The position numbers and the translations under genes are program-made. DNA of 11,949 bases from positions 1 through 11,949 of the forward strand of contig JAUXCK010000044.1 of the NCBI GenBank assembly GCA_030618925.1, read 5' to 3'. Source of the DNA: Desulfobacteraceae bacterium (lineage in GTDB: Bacteria > Desulfobacterota > Desulfobacteria > Desulfobacterales > SURF-7). Positions 6,610 to 11,949 of the stretch are shown piece by piece. Positions within the stretch are counted from its first letter, which is position 1, and every line of letters begins with the position of its first letter. The notes beneath the pieces were generated by a model. It was not told where the DNA came from. It searched no databases and was given only the letters and a program-made list of their open reading frames with translations.

Positions 6610-8525
6610 TCGTGTTCCAGTTCGACAAAATCCTGCCGGTTGATTTGAAGGAGAAAGAGCCGTTTGTGGGCTTCACCGTTTTCATCAAACCGGGTTAATC
6701 CGGTGACGCCTGGAAAATTCTTGATAGTCATGAGTTCATTCCGGATCGAAGCCTTGAAGCGGATATGGGGTCGGCCGATGATTTCAAAGAGGATCATTGC
6801 GGTATCATAGGATATGGCTTCAATAAATCCAGGTTTTTCGGCAAACGTTTCCTCAAACAGCCGGACAAATTCATGGACTGTGTCATCCGTACTGTCTGCA
6901 AAAAAGATCTCCGTCATGATGGCACCCTGGGTATGCTGTCTGGCCATTTCTATGAGGCGGCTGGAATGCCACAGGTTGGTTCCTAAAAGATAAATATCTG
7001 TGACATCATGGTATGTCAGGGCCGGCAGGATAAGCCCTGTCTTTTCAGGGCCATCAGGGATAAAAATCGCGTCAAAGTCTACAATGGCCTCAGGTTCATC
7101 AGGCATCTCGCCCTCAACAATATTTTTTGTCTCCAGGAGATCATCAGGTGTGTCGTAATACAATCCCACCAGTTTTTTGATAGGGGTAGAGAAATCCGCC
7201 TGGTCGGATGCGTAGGATTCAGCTCCCACAACCTCACCGCCATAGGCGATGACTTCATCCCAAAAGAGGTTCATGAAAGTGATGCCGTATTTTTCATCTG
7301 GATAAAGGATGGCGAACCGGCTCAGTCCAAGATTTTCTACTGAATATTCAAGGATGGTTTTCACCTGCATCTCGGGCGTGAGAAAATTTCTGAACACATA
7401 ACTGCCGGTTTCAACAATGTTATCTTTCTGGGTCAATGTGATGATGGGGATGTGTCTGGCCTGGGCCTCCTGAGCTGCGGCTTCTGCCGTGATGATGGGT
7501 CCGATGATGGCCGCTGCTTTCATTTCAGCCAGCTCACGGACTGCCTGGGCAGCTATTGCAGGGTTGGCTTTTGTATCCTTGATCACAAGCTGAATGGGAA
7601 ACTCATAGCCAAGCGGGGCCAATTGACTGAGGGCCAGTTCAATCCCTTTCAGGGCCCTTGCGCCAAAGACTTCATACCGGCCGCTCAAGGGGAGAAGGCA
7701 CCCGATGGTATATCGTTCATAGACGGCTTGCTCCTTGTATTCTTCAATAAGGTCAAGAATCTCCGGTGTGTGCCTGTTGTCCGGGAATTCGGTCACAAAT
7801 TCCGTCAGCCTGTTTAATGCATTCTCGTAATCTCCTTCTCCGGCATATTTCATCCCTAACCGGGGTATGAAGTATTCCCTGAGTGCCGGATCTGTTGTCT
7901 GGGCAAGGATGGATTCAGTCTCTTCCGGTGAAAGCATGGCAACAGATTCGTTTAGCTTATTGATTGCCGTTTCTTTTTCCTGGTTTTTGGATGCCGCATA
8001 AACCTGCAGGAAAGCATCAGTTGCCTCTGAATAACATTCAAGCGCCATGTATGCATCTCCGAGAACGGCATATTTTCTGATGAAGACACTATAGGAGACT
8101 TTATGATCATCGATGAGACCGGCATCGCTGATGACCTCATAGAATTTGCCGTCATGGTAATGGGTCATCAGGATGTTGAGCCGGGCATCGTCCACAAACG
8201 GGCTGTCAGGGTACCTTTCTATAACTTCCTGGTAAGTTTGCCGGGCCGCAGTATAATCCTCCTGCACAGAATATATGGTTCCGATTTTCATTAACGCCAT
8301 GGGCGCCAGCGGGCTGTCAGGGTAAATGTTCAAATAGTCATTGTACAGCTCAAAAGCGTTTTCATAGAGCCGGGCATCAAATTTTTTTTCAGCCCTTTTA
8401 AAGAGTCTCCCGCCGGGTGCTTCCAGAGACGGGTCGCCGGGAACGATTTGCTTTGGTCCACAGCAGCTCAAGGAAATGAGTGCAGCAAGGATAATGCTGA
8501 GTCGGATTGTTTTTTTAAGTTTCAT
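6606..8525 (-). CDS. TPR plus periplasmic-binding-fold lipoprotein (penicillin-binding-protein activator/LpoA-like or ABC substrate-binding-like)
   Basis: A 639-residue exported protein. Residues 1-20 are a signal sequence (KLKK, then a hydrophobic stretch) ending at C21-C22 in 'ISLSCC', a lipoprotein-type cleavage region; which Cys is lipidated is unclear because neither fits the lipobox perfectly. Residues ~40-265 are helical TPR-like repeats, e.g. 'YENAFELYNDYLNIYPDSP' and 'YTAARQTYQEVIERYPDSP', as in YbgF/YfiO-type envelope proteins. From ~270 ('YTIGCLLPLSGRY') to ~635 it is a type I periplasmic-binding fold (Peripla_BP_6, Leu/Ile/Val-binding-like). This order is that of LpoA, the outer-membrane activator of PBP1A, so a role in peptidoglycan synthesis is plausible. 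No ABC permease or ATPase genes are adjacent, which argues against a transport role. Monocistronic, divergent from the acyl-CoA dehydrogenase genes, with its own promoter. Domain calls are firm; function is inference. Confidence 0.82.
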   Translation of the reverse strand: MKLKKTIRLSIILAALISLSCCGPKQIVPGDPSLEAPGGRLFKRAEKKFDARLYENAFELYNDYLNIYPDSPLAPMALMKIGTIYSVQEDYTAARQTYQEVIERYPDSPFVDDARLNILMTHYHDGKFYEVISDAGLIDDHKVSYSVFIRKYAVLGDAYMALECYSEATDAFLQVYAASKNQEKETAINKLNESVAMLSPEETESILAQTTDPALREYFIPRLGMKYAGEGDYENALNRLTEFVTEFPDNRHTPEILDLIEEYKEQAVYERYTIGCLLPLSGRYEVFGARALKGIELALSQLAPLGYEFPIQLVIKDTKANPAIAAQAVRELAEMKAAAIIGPIITAEAAAQEAQARHIPIITLTQKDNIVETGSYVFRNFLTPEMQVKTILEYSVENLGLSRFAILYPDEKYGITFMNLFWDEVIAYGGEVVGAESYASDQADFSTPIKKLVGLYYDTPDDLLETKNIVEGEMPDEPEAIVDFDAIFIPDGPEKTGLILPALTYHDVTDIYLLGTNLWHSSRLIEMARQHTQGAIMTEIFFADSTDDTVHEFVRLFEETFAEKPGFIEAISYDTAMILFEIIGRPHIRFKASIRNELMTIKNFPGVTGLTRFDENGEAHKRLFLLQINRQDFVELEHD

Positions 8526-8584
8526 TTTACGTTATCGATCCTGGTGTGCAAGGTTGGTGTTGTGACCGGTCTGTCAAATAATGA

Positions 8585-8613
8585 AATATAACCTAAATCC
8601 AGGAAATATTCAA
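8585..8613 (-). promoter_or_regulatory. Sigma70-like promoter of the TPR lipoprotein gene
   Basis: On the minus strand TTGAAT (complement 8608-8613), a 17-base spacer and TATATT (complement 8585-8590) give 4/6 and 5/6 consensus matches. The leader to ATG 8525 would be about 50 bases. A perfect TTGACA (complement 8573-8578) lies a little further down but has no -10 at the right distance. Confidence 0.5.
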
Positions 8614-8654
8614 TCCATGCGAATAGAAAAATAGCGAAGTTTGATGATCACGGG

Positions 8655-8683
8655 TTGATTTAGTGAATTTCCTTCTCTATATT
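8655..8683 (+). promoter_or_regulatory. Sigma70-like promoter of the acyl-CoA dehydrogenase operon
   Basis: TTGATT (8655-8660), a 17-base spacer and TATATT (8678-8683) match consensus at 4/6 and 5/6. Transcription would start near 8690, about 90 bases before ATG 8780. It is back to back with the lipoprotein promoter, the -35 boxes being about 40 bases apart, so one bound regulator could affect both. No clear operator palindrome was seen between them. Confidence 0.55.
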
Positions 8684-8779
8684 GAGGCGTTGAGGACAGA
8701 AAAAATGCCTGTATGACAAGCAAGGGGTCCCAGGGCAGGATGCGTTTGATCACATTTAGCAAATGGGAGGGAACCAGTG

Positions 8780-10012
8780 ATGAGTGAAAAAGGTAAAAAG
8801 GAAAGCCCGGAGCAGATAGAATTTCGGGAATACTGCCGCGAGTGGCTTTCAAAGAACACACCGGGCGATCCCCCGGTTCGATTGCCCCAGATGGCGATCG
8901 AGATTACGACCCAGGCGGAGATGGATTATCTGGTTCCCTGGCAGAAAGCCGCCTGGGAGGCGGGCTTGTGCGGTGCAGATTATCCAAAGGCGTATGGTGG
9001 AGGGGGCCGAACCGGATGTCAGCTCATCGCCAACGAAGAGATGCAGCGGGTGGGAACCCCCTATTTTCCGAATGTCATCGCTTTGGGTATGGCGGCACCG
9101 ACTATCCTGCACCATGGCTCGGAAGAGCTGAAAAAGAGATTCATCCCCAAGATCCTCTCCTGCGAGGAGATCTGGTGCCAGGGATTCAGTGAACCCGATG
9201 CCGGATCTGACCTGGCCAGTGTTCAGACCTTTGCTGAACGGGCAGGAGACAACTGGGTGATTAATGGCCAGAAAATATGGACCTCGCTGGCGACCTTTTC
9301 CTCATGGATGATCATTCTCTGCCGGACGGACCGTTCCGTCAAACATAAAGGGCTGACCTATTTTATTGTGCCCATCGAGTCATACATAGGGAAGGGGATC
9401 GAGGTGCGTCCCTTGATTAAAATTACTGGTGAAACTGGATTTAACGAGGTGTTCCTTACCGATTTGGAGATTCCGGACAAGTACAGGCTGGACGATGTGG
9501 GGAACGGTTGGTCCGTGGCCATGACCACGCTGATCCATGAGAGGGGAGCCGGTCCCATGGTAACCCCTTCGGCCGGCGGCCGAAGGGCCGATGATGCGCC
9601 GGGCAATGCCATGGATCTGATTGATCTGGCCAGGCAGTCGGAGCGGAATGGCAGACCTGCTGCAGAAGACCCGGTGATAAGGGACCGCATGATTGAGTTG
9701 ATTATTCGCCAGAAAGGATTCAGGCAGTCGATTCGTAGAGTCCGCGTGAAAGGACTCGTCGATAATCCCATGCGGATCGGCCTGCAGGGCAAGCTGCTGT
9801 TCACCGAGATCGCCCAGGAGGTTTCTGCCCTGGCCCTCGAGATTGAAGGCGCCGCAAGTACCTTGTTTATGAACGATGAAAATGCCCCCAATAAGGGGCA
9901 GTGGCCGCTGATGTATCTTAATTCATACGGTATGACCATTGCCGCCGGCACCAGCGAAGTGTTGCGCAATATTCTCGGAGAGCGGGTGCTCGGCATGCCC
10001 AAAACAAAATAA
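8780..10012 (+). CDS. Acyl-CoA dehydrogenase, flavin-loop and catalytic-Glu subunit (410 aa)
   Basis: Acyl-CoA dehydrogenases oxidise an acyl-CoA to the 2,3-enoyl-CoA, passing electrons from FAD to ETF. This subunit has the flavin/substrate loop 'FSEPDAGSD' (residues 136-144), 'INGQKIWTS', and E254-R255 in 'LIHERGAG', the helix-G position of the catalytic base of isovaleryl-CoA dehydrogenase. The C-terminus has 'AAGTSEVLRNILGERVLGMP', with A389 where the MCAD catalytic Glu lies. The usual 'QxxGGxG(Y/F)' FAD-adenosine loop is missing before it, but is present in the next gene. This resembles the FadE26/FadE34 side of the alpha2-beta2 dehydrogenases known from mycobacterial steroid breakdown. 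ATG 8780 has GGGAGGG at 8765-8771; the adjoining GTG 8777 is less likely. A perfect 10-bp hairpin lies inside the gene (9565-9587). The next gene follows after 12 bases. Substrate unknown. Confidence 0.92.
   Translation: MSEKGKKESPEQIEFREYCREWLSKNTPGDPPVRLPQMAIEITTQAEMDYLVPWQKAAWEAGLCGADYPKAYGGGGRTGCQLIANEEMQRVGTPYFPNVIALGMAAPTILHHGSEELKKRFIPKILSCEEIWCQGFSEPDAGSDLASVQTFAERAGDNWVINGQKIWTSLATFSSWMIILCRTDRSVKHKGLTYFIVPIESYIGKGIEVRPLIKITGETGFNEVFLTDLEIPDKYRLDDVGNGWSVAMTTLIHERGAGPMVTPSAGGRRADDAPGNAMDLIDLARQSERNGRPAAEDPVIRDRMIELIIRQKGFRQSIRRVRVKGLVDNPMRIGLQGKLLFTEIAQEVSALALEIEGAASTLFMNDENAPNKGQWPLMYLNSYGMTIAAGTSEVLRNILGERVLGMPKTK
9565..9587 (+). repeat. Intragenic perfect inverted repeat in the first dehydrogenase gene
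   Basis: CCCTTCGGCC (9565-9574), loop GGC, GGCCGAAGGG (9578-9587). The 10-bp GC-rich stem encodes the 'PSAGGRRA' segment shortly after the catalytic Glu, in what looks like a surface loop. It may just reflect GC-rich codons, but no comparably strong hairpin was seen in neighbouring coding sequence. Confidence 0.6.
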
Positions 10013-10024
10013 GGGGGAGTATCG

Positions 10025-11191
10025 ATGACACAACCAAAAGATTTTGGATTTGGGGTTGAGGAACAACTTCTGCAGACCGAAGCGCGAAAGTTTTTCAAAA
10101 AGCAACTGGATGAATTGACATTGATGGAACTGGTTGGCGGGAATTCCGATCCTCATCGCGACTCCGAGTGTTTGTGGGATGAAAAGATGTGGGAGCAGAT
10201 GGCGGACCTGGGTTGGACGACCATGGCGGTACCCGAGGCGTTTGGCGGAACAGGTATGAGCGGGGTGGCCGTGGCATCCTTCATTGAAGAAACAGGACGG
10301 GTGGCCCTGCCGTCACCGCTCATGGCCACGGTGAATTCGAGCTATGTGCTCAGCGCCTGCGGGACCGATGAAGCAGACTCGGTTTTAAAAGAAATCGCCG
10401 GGGATAAGACCGCCGGTCTGGCCATCACCAATCAGAAGGGATCGTGGTGTTCGATGGATACCGATGTTTCCGCAGTTGTTACGGAAGATAAGGCCACACT
10501 CAACGGCATGGCATGGTTTGTCCAGGACGCACGAAAAGTCGATCTGTTTCTGGTAAAAGCAGAATCAGAGGCCGGCATCGGGCTTTACGCCGTCTCTGCC
10601 GATGCACCCGGGGTGACCATTCTGCCCGATTCCATTGTCGATCTAACCCGCGATCAGGCCAGAGTGAATTTTGAAGGGGTTGCGATTGGTGCGGATAAAA
10701 TTGTGGCGGCGCCGGGTAAAGGGAATCTGGCCTTAGACGCGGCAGAACCGGCCATCCTGACCATGATCTCGGCGGATATGTGCGGCGCTGCCGAATGGCA
10801 ACTGCAAACCACCGTGGCATATGCCAAAACCCGTATGCAATTCGAGCGTCCGATTGGATTCTTTCAGGCGGTAAAGCACCCTGTTGTGAACATGATGATT
10901 ATGATTGATTGTGCCCGGTCCCTCGTGTTCAATGCGGCCTGTGCCATCGATCATGAGCCGGAGCAGGCCAAAGCCGCCGCACATATGGCCAAAGCCGCGG
11001 CCAGCGACATGGCGGCTTTCTGTTCCGGGCGCTCGGTTCAATACCACGGTGGGATGGGGTTTACCTGGGAATGTTTCGTTCATTTGTTTTTTAAACGTCA
11101 GATACACAATCAGGTGCTTTTCGGAGATGCGGCGTATCACCGGGCTGAACTGGCCGAAATGCTGATCGGCCCGTTGGTGGCTGGCGGTTAG
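10025..11191 (+). CDS. Acyl-CoA dehydrogenase-like partner subunit lacking the flavin loop (388 aa)
   Basis: Acyl-CoA dehydrogenase fold throughout: an N-terminal helical part with 'LGWTTMAVPEAFGGTGM', a beta middle (about 130-225), and a C-terminal helical domain with 'RMQFERPIGFFQAVKH' and 'QYHGGMGFTWE' (residues 339-349), the loop that binds the FAD adenosine of a partner subunit. The middle domain has no 'TEPxAGSD' loop (it reads 'LAITNQKGSWCSMD'), and helix G lacks the Glu-Arg of its neighbour. It therefore carries the half of the flavin site missing from the upstream protein. It resembles FadE27/FadE28-type subunits. ATG 10025 has a strong AAGGGGGAG a few bases upstream and lies 12 bases after the previous stop, so the two are translated together. 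Alone it is unlikely to be active. Partnering is inferred from complementary motifs and adjacency. Confidence 0.9.
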   Translation: MTQPKDFGFGVEEQLLQTEARKFFKKQLDELTLMELVGGNSDPHRDSECLWDEKMWEQMADLGWTTMAVPEAFGGTGMSGVAVASFIEETGRVALPSPLMATVNSSYVLSACGTDEADSVLKEIAGDKTAGLAITNQKGSWCSMDTDVSAVVTEDKATLNGMAWFVQDARKVDLFLVKAESEAGIGLYAVSADAPGVTILPDSIVDLTRDQARVNFEGVAIGADKIVAAPGKGNLALDAAEPAILTMISADMCGAAEWQLQTTVAYAKTRMQFERPIGFFQAVKHPVVNMMIMIDCARSLVFNAACAIDHEPEQAKAAAHMAKAAASDMAAFCSGRSVQYHGGMGFTWECFVHLFFKRQIHNQVLFGDAAYHRAELAEMLIGPLVAGG

Positions 11192-11209
11192 AGGTTGGAG
11201 ATCACAGAC

Positions 11210-11267
11210 ATTGGGGTCACATCTTGAATCGATCGGTCTTATTCACAATTCAAGATGTGACCCCAAT
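11210..11267. repeat. Perfect 20-bp inverted repeat with 18-base loop; REP/insertion-end-like hairpin, possible terminator
   Basis: ATTGGGGTCACATCTTGAAT (11210-11229) is the exact reverse complement of 11248-11267, with loop 11230-11247. It lies between the dehydrogenase operon and the convergent PilZ-like gene. The TTGGGGTCA core is like sequences I recall near REP-associated (Y1) transposases, but no transposase gene is here. No T-run follows on either strand, so a classical intrinsic terminator is unlikely, although so stable a hairpin would still protect both 3' ends or stop transcription. Confidence 0.85.
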
Positions 11268-11285
11268 TTGTATGCAATTTGTATA
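11264..11285. repeat. Tandem 11-bp direct repeat next to the hairpin
   Basis: CAATTTGTATG (11264-11274) is followed directly by CAATTTGTATA (11275-11285), one mismatch. It overlaps the last four bases of the hairpin and ends just before the stop of the minus-strand gene. It could be a local slippage duplication at the edge of the element. Confidence 0.6.
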
Positions 11286-11618
11286 TTAGTTCTCGAAGCA
11301 AGTCATTGTTTCAGATAGTTGAACACCAATCCTGTAATTAAATGTATACCCATCAAGGTGTTCCTTGCACCACTTCACTTTGGCACAACAGCTTTTTGGA
11401 ATGCTCTGGCCGTTATTGCCTGACACATAATCCTCGATCCTGATGCGCACATCCGAACCCGGTCTCGGGTCAAAAGAAGATTCGAAAATTATCTCTCTCT
11501 TTTTGATATCAAAGAGGGTTGCGTCCTGGTACAATTCCTTTTCAGTACCTGAAATCATTATCATCGGAGCACTATTGTCATGGTGATTTTCATTCTGGTA
11601 AGTATTATTTGATTCCAT
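11286..11618 (-). CDS. Small PilZ-like domain protein with degenerate ligand motifs
   Basis: A 110-residue soluble protein with no signal or membrane segment. The second half, 'FESSFDPRPGSDVRIRI ... AKVKWCKEH ... YRIGVQLSE', matches the strand pattern of short PilZ-type proteins common in Desulfobacterota (hydrophobic strands, 'VxWC', 'YRIGVQ'). PilZ domains bind cyclic di-GMP through an RxxxR motif and a (D/N)xSxxG motif. Here no RxxxR is visible near the start, and the second motif reads 'DIKKREIIFES' instead of 'DISxxGxxFxS', so binding is doubtful. The first ~30 residues are polar and Asn/His-rich. ATG (complement 11616-11618) has a good GGGAG about eight bases upstream. Gene stands alone, convergent with the dehydrogenase operon. 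Assignment is by pattern recognition and moderately sure; function unknown. Confidence 0.7.
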   Translation of the reverse strand: MESNNTYQNENHHDNSAPMIMISGTEKELYQDATLFDIKKREIIFESSFDPRPGSDVRIRIEDYVSGNNGQSIPKSCCAKVKWCKEHLDGYTFNYRIGVQLSETMTCFEN

Positions 11619-11764
11619 TTTAGTTCTCCCTTCTTATTTGCTTATGTCATTAAAAAACAGATTCTTTTGTCATCATTTTTTTACTTGGTTAAATACTAAG
11701 GCGAAAAGCCATACTGCGCAACCTGTAAGCGATGAAGTGGAGATAAAGGGGGATGAATAGACAT

Positions 11765-11796
11765 TATTGGGTTTCGCTTCGCTCTACCCGACCTGC
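11765..11796 (-). repeat. REP-like palindromic repeat, copy 2 (inverted)
   Basis: Read on the minus strand, this is the same unit as at 4138-4169, with four differences in 32 bases. The shared AGCGAAGCGAAACCCAA core is intact. One arm has changed (TCGGGT against ACCCAA), so the stem is weaker than in copy 1. Confidence 0.7.
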
Positions 11797-11864
11797 AATT
11801 CATATGGTTACGGTGTAAAAACGCCGGTTCAGCCGTCCATCATCATGGCAAATCCTTAAAAAAG

Positions 11865-11906
11865 AGAATATCGAATATCGAATGACGAACGCCGAATGTC
11901 GAAGGA
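11865..11906 (+). repeat. Degenerate heptameric tandem repeat (CGAATNN)
   Basis: Six seven-base units in a row: AGAATAT, CGAATAT, CGAATGA, CGAACGC, CGAATGT, CGAAGGA (11865-11906). The first four bases of each unit are nearly constant and the last three vary. It is non-coding on both strands as far as I can see. Similar TATCGAAT/GTCGAAT tracts are, from memory, dispersed in Desulfobacteraceae-like genomes. Confidence 0.65.
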
Positions 11907-11949
11907 AGGCGTCGCTGCGCTCCATCAATATATATACCTAATTCAAAAA

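Larger units (their letters stand above)
11619..11949. other. Repeat-bearing gene-free right end
   Basis: These 331 bases start with an AT-rich leader of the PilZ-like gene; a weak minus-strand promoter (TTGCGC, 17 bases, TAGTAT) may lie near 11695-11725. Then come the inverted REP-like copy (11765-11796) and the heptameric array (11865-11906). No ORF with a ribosome binding site is visible. The neighbouring gene beyond the right edge is not in the window. Confidence 0.6.

Noticed and set aside
9882..9899. TGCCCC/GGGGCA hairpin in the first dehydrogenase gene
   Set aside because: A 6-bp stem within coding sequence is expected by chance and sits on ordinary codons.
9358..10098. 246-codon open frame on the minus strand
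   Set aside because: It lies wholly antisense to the first acyl-CoA dehydrogenase gene and the start of the second, has Arg/Ser/Pro-rich low-meaning sequence and no recognisable domain; it is a shadow of GC-rich coding sequence.
11865..11906. CRISPR-like array
   Set aside because: Seven-base units without spacers are far too short for a CRISPR repeat, and no cas gene is present.

Overview
The window reads as chromosome of a Gram-negative, Desulfobacteraceae-like bacterium (Desulfobacterota). This rests on the mix of genes (an LPS-Kdo gene, an outer-membrane-type lipoprotein with TPRs, a two-gene acyl-CoA dehydrogenase, long-type GAPDH, Trypanosoma/plant-like phosphofructokinase) and on dispersed palindromic repeats of a kind I associate with these genomes. 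The taxon is inference; no rRNA or other marker gene is present.

Layout. Bases 1-676 hold the C-terminal part of a PEP-synthase/PPDK-like phosphotransferase that stops after its phosphohistidine domain. It is followed on the same strand by a divergent 419-residue GAPDH (744-2003). A hairpin (2033-2051) separates this pair from a convergent CLC chloride channel/transporter gene with two CBS domains (2056-3882, minus), which has a good promoter (-35 TTGACA at 3989-3994). A 365-base gene-free stretch follows, with a GC-rich stem-loop patch and a REP-like palindromic repeat. Next come kdsD (arabinose-5-phosphate isomerase, 4248-5219) and an ATP-type phosphofructokinase (5275-6609). The latter overlaps tail-to-tail by 4 bases with a minus-strand TPR plus periplasmic-binding-fold lipoprotein gene (6606-8525). 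A 254-base divergent region carries two back-to-back sigma70-like promoters. It leads into two adjacent acyl-CoA dehydrogenase genes (8780-10012 and 10025-11191) that look like the two halves of a heteromeric enzyme. After these lie a perfect 20-bp inverted repeat, a small minus-strand PilZ-like gene (11286-11618), and a repeat-rich end with a second, inverted copy of the REP-like repeat and a heptameric tandem array.

How the genes fit together. The PEP/pyruvate-type phosphotransferase, GAPDH and PFK are all central carbon enzymes at key points of glycolysis/gluconeogenesis. KdsD draws pentose phosphate into LPS core synthesis, and the lipoprotein probably acts at the outer membrane/periplasm. 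The acyl-CoA dehydrogenase pair is a separate transcription unit for some acyl-CoA, possibly a bulky or branched one. I see no phage, CRISPR, toxin-antitoxin or obviously new multigene system. The most interesting signals are the split active site of the acyl-CoA dehydrogenase pair, the altered cofactor region of GAPDH, the channel-like residue in the CLC protein, and the repeat elements.
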